Shown: positions 16,177 through 24,755 of the stretch, one piece after another
How the letters are laid out: the number at the start of each line of letters is the position of its first letter
How positions within the stretch are numbered: position 1 is the stretch's first letter
From: JBBDIP01 sp050260675
GTDB lineage: Bacteria > Bacillota > Sulfobacillia > Fermentithermobacillales > Fermentithermobacillaceae
DNA: 64,000 bases
Assembly (NCBI GenBank): GCA_050260675.1
Contig: JBLNCN010000011.1
Span: forward strand, 248,001-312,000
Reading direction: 5' to 3'
The notes under the pieces: generated by a model
Database searches by the model: none
What the model saw: the letters and a program-made list of their open reading frames with translations, nothing else
Told to the model about the DNA's origin: nothing
Translations under genes and position numbers: made by a program

Positions 16177-17253
16177 CTACTTGAGCCGCGCCGACCTGAG
16201 CGCCAGCGCCTGGGTCCCGGTGAAACCGGAAGGACCTGCAGCCTTGCCCAACACCCACGCCGTCAGCACCTTGGTATTCTCGTCGTAACTCTCGATGAAG
16301 ATCTTCAGAAAGCCAGTCACCACAACCGTGCTCTTGCCGCTGGCCTCCTCAAAGCCGGACACCATGGGAACAACGGCGATCCGCGAGCAGGGCTCGGTTA
16401 TGTCTGGCACCGGGGCCATGGTGCACCCGTGGTAGCATCCCGACAGCCTGTGGGCCATGGCATGCTTTACTTGGCCGTTATTGACACCAGTGTTGGTCTC
16501 AACCTTCTCTCCTACGTGGATGGCGCCAGGATAGCCGTCTTCGAGGTAATCCTCGAACTTGCTGGTGCAGCCAAGACTTAGCCATCCGTAGTTGCCCTGC
16601 ACGCCCTCGCCGGGCGTGAGCGTCATGTCAGTCTTTTCCCCAACCTTGTAGTCGCCTTGCCAGTATGCCAGCGGTATGAGATCGGTCCCCTCGGATTCGC
16701 CGTCATAGGTCAGGACCTCGGCAGTGGCTGTGACTCCTATGGGTGCCTTGTCCAAGGAGAGGGCCTTAGCGAAGAACGTCTGAGCGTCCAGAGAAATGTT
16801 CACTCTCGCCTCGGTGGTTGGCGAAGGGAAAGTGAGCGAGAAACGTCCCTGTTCGTCGCCTCGCGACACATCGAAGGAGAAACCGCACACACCGGACGTG
16901 GAGAAACCGTTGCGCTGGACGCACTTAAGCGCCGCCTGGAAGGCAGCAGACTGCTTCGAGGACGTGTAACCTGAAGTGGCAGCAAGCTCCCTTGCCGCCG
17001 AGAGGGCCGCGGCATCTGCCAAATCCTGGAGTTCAGTGTGCCGGAGGTACATATACCCTCCATCCACCGCGAGAGCGGTGAAGCCGACCAAGGCAGCCAT
17101 CGCGATGCCGGTCATGAACAGGGCTGCCCCTCTATCCGACGAACGCAGCCTTCCCAGGGCCTTCGAGAGCCACTTGGCTGCCGCCCTTATCGTTCTTCCT
17201 ATTACCAGACTCGGGTTTGTCCGGCTTTCATTGTCATCACGCCTCAAGACCAT
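16177..17253 (-). CDS. tadG: TadG-like pilus protein
   Basis: 358 residues. After a basic N-terminus comes the TadG N-terminal segment (RGAALFMTGIAMAALVGFTA, then DGGYMYLRHTELQDLADAAA, about residues 42-90), a membrane helix with a prepilin-like character. The remaining 260 residues are extracytoplasmic, with several Cys (CTSKF, SGCYHGC, PCSR) that may form disulphides, and no vWA domain. TadG-like proteins are minor, surface-exposed components of the pilus machine. It follows tadE by 14 bases. Confidence 0.88.
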   Translation of the reverse strand: MVLRRDDNESRTNPSLVIGRTIRAAAKWLSKALGRLRSSDRGAALFMTGIAMAALVGFTALAVDGGYMYLRHTELQDLADAAALSAARELAATSGYTSSKQSAAFQAALKCVQRNGFSTSGVCGFSFDVSRGDEQGRFSLTFPSPTTEARVNISLDAQTFFAKALSLDKAPIGVTATAEVLTYDGESEGTDLIPLAYWQGDYKVGEKTDMTLTPGEGVQGNYGWLSLGCTSKFEDYLEDGYPGAIHVGEKVETNTGVNNGQVKHAMAHRLSGCYHGCTMAPVPDITEPCSRIAVVPMVSGFEEASGKSTVVVTGFLKIFIESYDENTKVLTAWVLGKAAGPSGFTGTQALALRSARLK

Positions 17254-17267
17254 CTCACCTGCCTTAT

Positions 17268-17717
17268 CTACTCGCTGCGCATGACCATCCTCGACTGGAG
17301 GGTCAACGGGTTACCGGTTAGGTCGCTGACCACCGGCGTCACAATGACCAGAGGGTATTCAAGCGCCACTTCAACCCAGGTCTCAGTCCCGGAAGTAATC
17401 CGATCGAAGTCCACCACGATGGCGCCCGGGTCAAGGGTAGACGTCCTGCCCGAAAGGTGCGGGATGAGTGTGGATGCAACCCACCCGCCGATCTGGTCAT
17501 CCCGTACCGCTAGTGAAGTGCAGTTCAGAGAAGCGAACCGTGCGGCATCCCGCGCCACATGCTGCAACTCGACGTATGCCGTGAAGATGCGGCCGCCTTC
17601 CATGATCCCGAGTAGCAACAGTGCAAGGACTGGAATAACCAGGGCAAACTCGACGATGCTTTGGCCCTCTTCCCTGCGCCGGAGCATCGAAAGCCGGCGG
17701 AAGGATCCCGAATGCAT
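17268..17717 (-). CDS. tadE: TadE-like pseudopilin
   Basis: 149 residues with the TadE signature REEGQSIVEFALVIPVLALL near residues 15-34: a Glu five residues after a processing-site Gly and a long hydrophobic helix, as in substrates of the TadV-type peptidase. The rest is a soluble extracytoplasmic domain. Start chosen at the ATG that overlaps the tadV stop (TGATG); a GTG 12 bases upstream is possible. Probably a minor pilin that primes Flp assembly. Confidence 0.9.
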   Translation of the reverse strand: MHSGSFRRLSMLRRREEGQSIVEFALVIPVLALLLLGIMEGGRIFTAYVELQHVARDAARFASLNCTSLAVRDDQIGGWVASTLIPHLSGRTSTLDPGAIVVDFDRITSGTETWVEVALEYPLVIVTPVVSDLTGNPLTLQSRMVMRSE

Positions 17718-18244
17718 CACGCCGACCACCCCAAGAAAGAGGCCGCTATCGTGCCTGCCAGTATAGCCACGCCATAGGGAAACGCCTGCTTCGATGCTTT
17801 AACAACGCCTCCGGGTACTCGGCCGGTCGCGACTGCGGCCTCAAGCGACCGCCGGTCCACGCGGGAACGACTGATTATGAAGCCGATTGAGATGAGACCG
17901 CCCGCGATGGATCCCATAAGGAAAGTTCTCCACACAAACGCGGGACCGCCAAAGGCGCCTACCGTAGCCAGCATCTTGACGTCGCCGGCGCCCATCCCGC
18001 CCATTGCGAACGGGATAATGAGAAGTGCAAGGCCCAGCAGGATTCCCAGAGCGCTCTGGCCGAAGCCCAAAACGCCGCCCAGCGCTACGTTTATCGCCAC
18101 ACCCAGGAGCGCCGCGGGAAAGGTCATCCAATTGGGGATCCGCTGCGTGCGCAGGTCCCAAATCGCGGCAAGAGCCGCCCAGGTCACCGTGATGGCGACC
18201 AGGACGGAGGGAGCCTGGGTCATGGACGTCGCTGCATCCGCCAC
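17717..18244 (-). CDS. tadV: Tad-type prepilin peptidase TadV/CpaA
   Basis: 175-residue A24-family aspartyl prepilin peptidase with about five membrane helices. The two catalytic Asp regions are present: WDLRTQRIPNWMT near residue 30 and the GxGD motif in GGMGAGDVKMLATVGAFGGP near residue 85. It would cut Flp, TadE and perhaps TadG at the Gly before the hydrophobic helix. GTG start after GGAGG. It lies after a 15-bp hairpin that separates it from flp and overlaps tadE. Confidence 0.92.
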   Translation of the reverse strand: MADAATSMTQAPSVLVAITVTWAALAAIWDLRTQRIPNWMTFPAALLGVAINVALGGVLGFGQSALGILLGLALLIIPFAMGGMGAGDVKMLATVGAFGGPAFVWRTFLMGSIAGGLISIGFIISRSRVDRRSLEAAVATGRVPGGVVKASKQAFPYGVAILAGTIAASFLGWSA

Positions 18245-18348
18245 GCTGGGGACACCTCCTGGAGTGCTGGTTATCTGTCCGATTACGCTCAGGGCCCGGA
18301 GTTGATTGCTTTCTGACCTGCAATCTACACCCGGTTACTTGTGCTGAT

Positions 18349-18383
18349 GCCGCGGAGGAGTCCGGGCGGGACTCCTCCGCGGC
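18349..18383 (-). promoter_or_regulatory. 15-bp perfect hairpin between flp and tadV
   Basis: 18349-18363 pairs perfectly with 18369-18383 around a 5-base loop. It lies 14 bases past the flp stop, ahead of the rest of the pilus operon. No T-run follows. Inference: a partial terminator or mRNA-stabilising stem that gives more Flp pilin than assembly proteins. Confidence 0.65.
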
Positions 18384-18396
18384 CGACTAGGCGATT

Positions 18397-18585
18397 CTAG
18401 GTCCCGCCGCCGACCGGGGCGTTGTCCAGCGCGGACTTGATCCTATCGAACACGCCTGCGATTCCGCCTTCCACATTCTGGAGAGCTATGACAAGAACCA
18501 CTGCGATGAGCCCGATGATGAGCGCGTACTCCACGAGTCCCTGGCCTTCGTCCTCACGAACCAATCTTTTCCACAGCTTCAACAT
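18397..18585 (-). CDS. flp: Flp-type major pilin
   Basis: 62-residue prepilin. A basic leader (MLKLWKRLVREDEG) ends in Gly14; the mature form would start at Gln15 with Glu at +5 and Tyr at +6 (QGLVEYALIIGLIAVVLVIA), the exact Flp processing signature. A hydrophobic helix of 20 residues and a short hydrophilic tail rich in Gly follow. AAGGAGG lies 8 bases before the ATG. It is first in the pilus operon, as usual for the most abundant subunit, and has a long leader region upstream. Confidence 0.95.
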   Translation of the reverse strand: MLKLWKRLVREDEGQGLVEYALIIGLIAVVLVIALQNVEGGIAGVFDRIKSALDNAPVGGGT

Positions 18586-19099
18586 CCATGTTACCTCCTT
18601 TGTGATTGACCGAGAGAGTCCTCAGAGCTTCCGATTTGCGAAGGAGTTGTAGTGCAGCGGACGGCAGCCGGCCAAAGAGGGTCCAGGGGAGTCCCGCGCT
18701 CATGGGCTCTGGGCAAGGGAGGTGACCCGGTGCGGGGCTCATCGTTTTCCGCGACCGAGTCTGGAACCAAGGGACGAGTGCGTTCTCGCGTCCTTCTACC
18801 TTCATGGCCGGCTTCCTCACTTTTGGAGGAGTGGGTGCCGTCCGCTACGCTTGGGTGAATCGCCCTGCAAATCAATATTCGATGCCGCCTCCCCTTCTCT
18901 TAGCGAGATCCGTGGGAAGGTGGACTCAATACGGTCTGTCGTCGGTCGTCTGACAACATACAGTAATGAAGCATAGTGCGACCGAATCCTGAGTATGCTG
19001 CGGATCTGAGCGAGTGAGGCTGAGGCTCGATCGCTGGCTAAGTGTTAGGTCGGCTTGTTTGGCCAGCGTGCTTGGCTAGTTGGATCAGTGGCTGCCGGG
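18586..19099 (-). other. 514-base gap upstream of flp, likely promoter and long leader
   Basis: No gene seen. It should contain the promoter and leader of the Tad operon. Read leftward, one imperfect stem is visible around 18775-18800 (ggacgcgag pairing with ctcgtcc). I compared it by eye with c-di-GMP-I, SAM, cobalamin and TPP riboswitch cores and found no match. The far end (19010-19095) has loosely repeated aagcc/agcc words just after the stop of the PAS-GGDEF-HD-GYP gene. Confidence 0.4.
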
Positions 19100-21259
19100 C
19101 TAGACTGCCGGCCCGTTTACTGTGCTCCCCTCACCTGAAGAAGCCGTAGATGCTATCCCTGCAGCTGCCTGGCAGGCAGCGTTGGCTTCATCCTGAAGGT
19201 CCATCACTCTCACGAACACGTCCACCAATTCGGGGTCGAATTGGGTGCCTTTGCAGCGGATCAGTTCCTTTACGGCGTCGGCGGCGGAAAGCTTACGGCG
19301 GTACGGCCTCTCGCTGGTCATCGCATCGAAGGCGTCGGCGATAGCCAGGATCCGGCACTCAAGCGGGATCTCCTCCCCCTTCAGTCCCAGAGGATACCCG
19401 CGTCCGTCCCACCATTCATGATGCTTGAGGATGGCGTCGGCGATGGGCGCCAGGTCCGGCGCTGCTTGGGCTATACGGAATCCGATCTCCGAGTGCCGGT
19501 TGATCTCCCTGCGCTGCTTGGGGGTCAGAGGGCCGGGTTTGAACAGGATTGTATCGGACACCCCGACCTTCCCTATGTCGTGGAACTGGGCCAAAAGTCT
19601 TAGGTCGGCGATGCGCTGTGGGGGAACCTCCAGCGCCTGAGCCATCGCGGTCACAAGCTTCTCCAGCCGCTCTGCGTGATGCTCGGTGGCATAATCTCTG
19701 GCCTCCAGGGTCTTCATCATGGTCTGAACAATTGAGTTCCTGGCGCTCTGACTGTGGTGCAGCTTTTCGCGGTACATGTGGTCGTCCGCGTCCCTGAAGA
19801 GCCTGTCGAACTCGGTGTCTCCGTCGCCCAGCGCGTAGCCGATCGAGATGCTGAGCGGGAGCTCAGGGTGGCGGTCGTTATACTCCGAGACCAGGTCCTG
19901 CATGCAACAGCACGCGTCCTCAATGACGGCGTCGGGCTCATCGTCAAACTCCAGCATGAGCACTGCGAATTCGTCTCCCCCGACGCGCGCTATTGCGGAA
20001 GCATTCGGGCACGACCGCGTCACGACCTCCGCTGCGGCGATGAGGAGCCTGTCGCCGTTGTGATGGCCGAGAGTGTCGTTCACCAGCTTGAGTCCGTCCA
20101 TGTCGCACATGACTATTGCGGCGGGTCCGGTGTGCGTGAGCTGCGCTTTGTGCAGCTGCTGCTCAAAGTAGGTCCGGTTGAAGAGCCCAGTGAGCGGGTC
20201 GTGGAGGCTCAGGTATCGCATCTTGTCCTGAGCCTTCTTGATGTCGGTGATGTCCACGATGATGCCCCGGAGCCCGATCACGTTGCCGTCGCGGATGACA
20301 GGTGTGCTCCTGATGATTATGGGGAATTTGGTGCCGTCCTTCCGCAGGGCCGTGTACTCGTTGCTCGCCTTGGGCTCGCCCCTGACCGTCTTTCTGAAGT
20401 TGGCCCTGACCAGGTCCGACTGATCCGGGTCAAGCATGCTGTATATGTTGAGTCCTGTCTCTATGTCCTTTGGCGAATAGCCGAAGATGCGGAAGGCCGC
20501 CTTGTTGGCGAAAAGGATGTTGCCCTGGAGGTCCACCTCGAATACGGTCTCCGGCAGTAGGTCTGCCAGCTCCCGGTACCTGACCTCGCTGGCGACCAGC
20601 GCTGCCTGGGCTTCCTCCTTAGCCTGGGTCTCCTTCCTCACAGCCTGCTCCCGGCGGTCGAAATACGCGAGGAAGGTCCCCAGTCCCGCCATCATTCCCA
20701 GGAGGAATCCGAGCAGGTAAGCCCAAGTGCTTATCCCTGGCAAGTTGTGGAACACAGGATAGTCGAGGACGTGGACACCCAACAGGATGAAGCTCCATCC
20801 GGCAAGGCACCGCACTGCAGGCCGGAATGCGGTTGAACGCAGGAACATGGGGCCGCTCATCATCAAGGTCGCGGCGTGGATCGCTATTGAGGGGAATAGC
20901 AGGAGATGCCGTTGAGACTCCAAAATGCGGCCATGAAGGAGCGGCAGTGCCCCGAGTACCCATATCAGGGTCGCCACAGTCCACCGCGGATAGACGGTCG
21001 GGACCTCTCTTCCCAGGAATTCGCAGTTACCCCTTAGTATGAAGTGGACGCCGACGACGCGCGCCGCTTCGTATATGGCGACGTGGAAGGCCGATGCCCC
21101 CAGCGCCGTCACAGGGCTGCCGGATATCAGAGCCAGGCCCCATCCCACAAGCCAATAAGCCATGAAGCGTTCCCTGGTCTTCGAGTACAAGAACCCGGTG
21201 ATGGCGATGAGGATAGCGGATCCGAATACCTCGGCCAACCACATGGGGACTGTGAACAT
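19100..21259 (-). CDS. membrane PAS-GGDEF-HD-GYP cyclic-di-GMP protein
   Basis: About 719 residues. Seven or eight membrane helices occupy residues 1-205, then a short coiled coil, a PAS domain (ELADLLPETVFEVDLQGNIL), a GGDEF domain with intact ARVGGDEFAVLMLE, and an HD-GYP phosphodiesterase with LLAQFHDIGKVG and LKHHEWWDGRGYPLG. It combines a likely c-di-GMP synthase and a hydrolase on one sensor. Start at ATG 21259, where GAGG lies 8 bases upstream; the longer reading from 21379 has a non-coding look. It is directly upstream of the Tad operon on the same strand, so control of the pilus through c-di-GMP is a reasonable inference. Confidence 0.92.
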   Translation of the reverse strand: MFTVPMWLAEVFGSAILIAITGFLYSKTRERFMAYWLVGWGLALISGSPVTALGASAFHVAIYEAARVVGVHFILRGNCEFLGREVPTVYPRWTVATLIWVLGALPLLHGRILESQRHLLLFPSIAIHAATLMMSGPMFLRSTAFRPAVRCLAGWSFILLGVHVLDYPVFHNLPGISTWAYLLGFLLGMMAGLGTFLAYFDRREQAVRKETQAKEEAQAALVASEVRYRELADLLPETVFEVDLQGNILFANKAAFRIFGYSPKDIETGLNIYSMLDPDQSDLVRANFRKTVRGEPKASNEYTALRKDGTKFPIIIRSTPVIRDGNVIGLRGIIVDITDIKKAQDKMRYLSLHDPLTGLFNRTYFEQQLHKAQLTHTGPAAIVMCDMDGLKLVNDTLGHHNGDRLLIAAAEVVTRSCPNASAIARVGGDEFAVLMLEFDDEPDAVIEDACCCMQDLVSEYNDRHPELPLSISIGYALGDGDTEFDRLFRDADDHMYREKLHHSQSARNSIVQTMMKTLEARDYATEHHAERLEKLVTAMAQALEVPPQRIADLRLLAQFHDIGKVGVSDTILFKPGPLTPKQRREINRHSEIGFRIAQAAPDLAPIADAILKHHEWWDGRGYPLGLKGEEIPLECRILAIADAFDAMTSERPYRRKLSAADAVKELIRCKGTQFDPELVDVFVRVMDLQDEANAACQAAAGIASTASSGEGSTVNGPAV

Positions 21260-21476
21260 GGTCCTCGCCTCGCACTCCGCTCGTCGGTGACTGACACGTC
21301 TACCTATAGTCTTTATCGGCGTGAGGACTCGTTGCCTTAACTGCGGTGCAGGACAGGGGCCTGCCATGACGAAGAACACCTGTGGGTTTCAGCTGGGTGT
21401 TCGTGAACAGAGTCGCGGCGATGGAGCAGGACAAACTTATGCTCACGAAGAGTGGGCGCGCTAAGGAGGAAGTGAC

Positions 21477-22883
21477 GTGGATAGAGCCAGAATCGAGGCG
21501 GCCGAGCGGGACATCATTGCGGAACTGGCGCTTTCTAGCGAAGGGTACAAGAACCTCACGGTCCTCTGCGACGAGTTTGGAAGCCGCTTTGGCGGGACGC
21601 CCGAGGACGCAAAAGCGGTCGAGTACATGCTGGGCAAGTTCCGGGAGTACGGGCTGGAGAACGTCCACAAAGAGGAGTTCATGCACAATGCGTGGACCAG
21701 GGGGCCGGCCAAGCTGGAGACCATCTCCCCGCTGGCCAAGGAGCTGAAGTGCATCTCCCTCCCCTACAACGTGGCTTCCACTGTCGAAGGCGAAGTGGTG
21801 TACGTCGGCCACGGTACGCCTGACGACTACGAGGCCGCAGGCGACTCCATCCGCGGCAGAATCGTGATGGCCAACGCGAAATCGCCTTCCTACTTCCACC
21901 GCGGAGTGCACCGGGCAGAAAAACTGGGGCGCGCCATCGCCGGTGGAGCCACAGGCTTCATCTGGATGCGCTGGGATCTGGGACTCCTGGAGGAGACCGG
22001 TTCGACAAGGTGGCTGAAACCCGCGGAGATACCCTGCGTAGCAGTTTCGCGGGAGGTCGGCGAGGAAATAGTGCGGATGCAGGGCAAGGGAGCGGTGAAG
22101 GTCCGCATCACAACAACGGATACGGTGCGCCCGGCCCCTGTGTGGAACGTGGTTGCGGAGATCAAGGGCCGCGTCGACCCGGATAAGGTCATCCTGATGG
22201 GCGCCCATTACGACGGGCACGACATCGCGCCGGGGGCTATGGACGACGGTGCCGGAGCAATGGTGGTCATGGAGGCGGCCCGCGCCCTCGCCAGGCACAA
22301 GGACGTCATAGGCAAAACGCTGCGGTTTGTCCTCTTCCCCATCGAGGAAATCGGTCTCGGCGGGTCCTACAACTACGTGGACATGCACCGCGATGAACTC
22401 GACCAGATTGAGATGATGTTCAACCTTGATGGCGCGGGACGGAGCTACGCGCAACCGGGCTTGGTGCTGTACGGGCACTGGACATCTCTGTTCAACTACT
22501 TCAAGAGCATAGGCAAGGAAATGAAACAGCCCATCCAGGTGGCCAACTCCAAGAGCCTCTACAGCGACCACCTGCCGTTCCAGCTGATGGGTATCCCCGC
22601 CGGAGGACTCCGCGAGTTCAGCGATACCAGCACCGGCACCAGGGGATGGGGCCACTCGGCAGCCGATACCCTGGATAAGGTTTCACCTCGCGCGCTGGAG
22701 TCCACAGCCACCGTCCTGGCGCGGCTAGTCCTTCACATGTCCGTGAGGACAGACTGGCCGGGCAAGAGGATATCCGAGAAAGAGGCGCAGGATGTTCTCG
22801 GTCCCGAGTATCTGGAGATCCTGAGGCTGGAGAAGCGCTGGCCCTTCGACAAGTGGGTGCCGGACCTGGTGACGAAGCCGTAG
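21477..22883 (+). CDS. M28-family zinc aminopeptidase
   Basis: 468 residues with no signal peptide. Metal ligands of the M28 family are visible: MGAHYDGHDIAPGAMDDGAG (His, bridging Asp), FPIEEIGLGGSYNY (catalytic Glu pair), NLDGAG and a late His (GWGHSAADTLDKV). An inserted PA-like domain (about residues 90-200) comes before the catalytic core. It probably removes N-terminal residues from peptides in the cytoplasm, though export by an unseen route cannot be excluded. The GTG start has AAGGAGG 7 bases before it. It is divergent from the 19100-21259 gene and stands alone. Confidence 0.9.
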   Translation: MDRARIEAAERDIIAELALSSEGYKNLTVLCDEFGSRFGGTPEDAKAVEYMLGKFREYGLENVHKEEFMHNAWTRGPAKLETISPLAKELKCISLPYNVASTVEGEVVYVGHGTPDDYEAAGDSIRGRIVMANAKSPSYFHRGVHRAEKLGRAIAGGATGFIWMRWDLGLLEETGSTRWLKPAEIPCVAVSREVGEEIVRMQGKGAVKVRITTTDTVRPAPVWNVVAEIKGRVDPDKVILMGAHYDGHDIAPGAMDDGAGAMVVMEAARALARHKDVIGKTLRFVLFPIEEIGLGGSYNYVDMHRDELDQIEMMFNLDGAGRSYAQPGLVLYGHWTSLFNYFKSIGKEMKQPIQVANSKSLYSDHLPFQLMGIPAGGLREFSDTSTGTRGWGHSAADTLDKVSPRALESTATVLARLVLHMSVRTDWPGKRISEKEAQDVLGPEYLEILRLEKRWPFDKWVPDLVTKP

Positions 22884-22912
22884 CTCACTGAGGTGCAGAC
22901 CGCTGAACGACT

Positions 22913-22957
22913 GGCTGGCTCCAGTCTGGTGGCTGGCTCCGACTACTGGCTGGTTCG
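22913..22957. repeat. three-unit 17-18-bp array after the M28 gene
   Basis: ggctggctcc starts at 22913 and 22931, and ggctggttcg at 22948. The array lies between the stop of the peptidase gene and the terminator hairpin. The same ggctggctcc word also follows the mscL-like gene at 24699-24708. Confidence 0.5.
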
Positions 22958-22973
22958 GTCACGTCGTACGACA

Positions 22974-23001
22974 CGAGGCCCGCTCTTCGGAGCGGGCCTC
23001 G
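22974..23001. terminator. bidirectional terminator with TTCG tetraloop
   Basis: Perfect 12-bp GC-rich stem (22974-22985 with 22990-23001) closed by a ttcg tetraloop, one of the most stable loops known. It lies between the convergent M28 peptidase and LD-carboxypeptidase genes. The flanking T-runs are short, so efficiency is uncertain. Confidence 0.75.
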
Positions 23002-23025
23002 TTCCGCTCGGTCTCTCGTGCGGAT

Positions 23026-23091
23026 AGGTGACCATTCGAGCTGCGAACTACTGCTGAAAGGTGATCGTTCGGCCTACTGTCGACTGCTGAC
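23026..23091. repeat. 33-bp direct repeat spanning the LD-carboxypeptidase stop
   Basis: 23026-23058 and 23059-23091 abut and match at 23 of 33 positions. The second copy contains the last codons and TAG stop of the leftward gene, so the first copy is a duplicated gene tail lying beyond the stop. Confidence 0.55.
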
Positions 23092-24009
23092 CGGGCTCTC
23101 CAGATACTCCATGGTCCCGTTGTCGCCGTCTACCGCCACGCGGATACCCAGCGGGAGAGTGAGATTCAGGTGGGCGTGACCGGCGGGCACACCCGATAGG
23201 CAGGGCTTCCCCCTGCTGCCCAGATACTGTCTGATCAGCTCCTCGACGGCCAGCGTCGGGGAACCCTCCCGGGCCTCGCAGTCGGTGAAGTCGCCCACCA
23301 GGAAGCCGGCGGCCTGGTCAAGTTTCCCTGATGAGTCGAGTTGGCAGAGCATTCTATCGATCCGGTATGGGGCCTCTCCCACTTCCTCGAGGAACAGGAT
23401 CTTCCCCTTGGTATTGACCTCATAGGCTGTGCCGATGGATGCAGCCACGAGCGATAGATTGCCCCCGACAAGTTCTCCTTCAGCGAGCCCGGGGCTAAGT
23501 GAATGGAGTCTGCCCTTCTCCGGCAGCTTGACATCTCCACCTGATAGCGCCGACCAAAGGCCATCCAGGTTGTACGGAACGTCCAGCGAGGCACCTTGCC
23601 TGGTAGCCAGCATCGGGCCGTGGAAGGTCACCAACCGCAGCCTTTTTCGCAGCGCCAGGTGCAGGGCAGTGATATCGGAGTAGCCGACGAAGACCTTCTT
23701 GTGGGGCTTCAGGGTGTTGAAGTCCAGGTACCGAAGCATGCGTGTGGCGCCGTAGCCACCTCGCGCGCAGACCACTCCATCAACAGCGGGATCCGTCCAT
23801 GCTGTGGTGAAGTCGCGAGCCCTATCCCTGTCCTCGCCGGCAAGGTATCCGTACTGCTTAAGCACCGATCCGAGCACCCTGACCTTCAGACCCAAGGATT
23901 CAAGTATGCCTACTCCCCGGTCAAGCGACTCCTTCGCCACCGGCCCGGATGGAGCGACGACGGCAACCGTACTCCCTGCGCAAAGCGCACGAGGTTTCCT
24001 GTTCAACAC
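23074..24009 (-). CDS. S66-family LD-carboxypeptidase (LdcA-like)
   Basis: About 311 residues of serine peptidase family S66. The nucleophile Ser is in VFVGYSDITALHLALRKR, preceded by the RGGYGATRMLRYLDF block, with the catalytic Glu in the EGELVGGNLSLVAA region and the His in PAGHAHLNLTLPLGI. LdcA enzymes remove the terminal D-Ala from muramoyl tetrapeptides during wall recycling, in the cytoplasm; some S66 members act on other substrates such as microcin C. GGCGGAG lies just before GTG 24009 and TTG 24006; either could be the start. Confidence 0.88.
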   Translation of the reverse strand: MLNRKPRALCAGSTVAVVAPSGPVAKESLDRGVGILESLGLKVRVLGSVLKQYGYLAGEDRDRARDFTTAWTDPAVDGVVCARGGYGATRMLRYLDFNTLKPHKKVFVGYSDITALHLALRKRLRLVTFHGPMLATRQGASLDVPYNLDGLWSALSGGDVKLPEKGRLHSLSPGLAEGELVGGNLSLVAASIGTAYEVNTKGKILFLEEVGEAPYRIDRMLCQLDSSGKLDQAAGFLVGDFTDCEAREGSPTLAVEELIRQYLGSRGKPCLSGVPAGHAHLNLTLPLGIRVAVDGDNGTMEYLESPVSSRQ

Positions 24010-24234
24010 GGATCTCCGCCCTTCACAAAGACTCACGCTGAGGATACGCGACCATTTGGAGCATCGGCACTCGCCAGCGATAGGTGGGGTTTCCTCAGAG
24101 ATGTCAGGGTGTCCTGCTGAGTAGCCTGTAGGTCGCTCCTAGGTGGCTTCCGGGTGACTCCTTGGGACCTCCGCGAAGTTAAGACCTCAAAGCAATGATA
24201 CCTCGGCCCACCCTGTGGGAGTAGGAGGCATAAG

Positions 24235-24397
24235 GTGGCAGAGGTGGTCAAGGAAGCGGGGGTGGTTGAGGAGGCAGGTGTGCTAGAGGGGGTAGAAGTG
24301 GTAGAGGTGCTGTGGGAGCAGGCGCCTTATGCAGGTATTTTGCCACTTATTGCGAAGTGGCATTGGGAAGGATGTTACATGTCTGGAGGGATACTTC
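24235..24397 (+). other. purine-rich leader with a possible small ORF before mscL
   Basis: A GTG at 24235 has AGGAGG 6 bases before it and opens a frame that reads EVVKEAGVVEEAGVLEGVE, an acidic quasi-repeat, before running into the mscL-like gene in another frame. The DNA is a gtggt/gaggagg repeat with a 16-18 base period. It may be a translated leader, or just a repeat array that happens to stay open. The rest of the gap 24037-24234 shows nothing recognisable. Confidence 0.3.
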
Positions 24398-24694
24398 GTG
24401 ACCGGATTCATAGAGTTCATCAGGAAACAAGGAGTCGTCGGGCTTGCTATCGGTTTCATCCTCGGCGGCGCCGTTTCCAAGGTTGTCGCATCATTGGTTC
24501 AGGACATCGTCAACCCGATACTCGGATTGGTCATGGGCAAGGTAGGAGACCTCTCCAAAGCCTACATTGAGATTGGCACTGCGAAGATCATGTGGGGCAA
24601 CTTTGCTTCAGTGCTCATCGACTTCCTGGTCGTGGCCTTCGTGGTCTACTTTGTCTTCAAGAAGCTGGGCATAGAGAAGCTGGACAAGAAGTAG
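24398..24694 (+). CDS. mscL: short MscL-like mechanosensitive channel
   Basis: 98 residues. TM1 (VVGLAIGFILGGAVSKVVASLVQDIVNPILGLV) carries the MscL pore signature with small residues at the constriction. TM2 (FASVLIDFLVVAFVVYFVF) follows a short outer loop of about 20 residues. The common MscL length is 130-150; the long outer loop and the C-terminal helical bundle are reduced here. It should release solutes under hypo-osmotic shock. The GTG start has GGAGGG 7 bases before it, and the longer in-frame reading upstream is not MscL-like. Confidence 0.88.
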   Translation: MTGFIEFIRKQGVVGLAIGFILGGAVSKVVASLVQDIVNPILGLVMGKVGDLSKAYIEIGTAKIMWGNFASVLIDFLVVAFVVYFVFKKLGIEKLDKK

Positions 24695-24755
24695 AGTTGG
24701 CTGGCTCCAGCTGGCCTGATCCGGCTTCAGCAGCCTTGGCTGGCGTAACCTGATC

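Noticed and set aside
18586..19099. c-di-GMP riboswitch in the flp leader
   Set aside because: Expected because of the neighbouring GGDEF genes, but no GEMM core sequence is present; ccgggtcacc alone is not enough.
21300..22655. Long open frame (451 codons) on the minus strand
   Set aside because: Antisense to the M28 peptidase gene, which has all metal ligands and a strong ribosome site.
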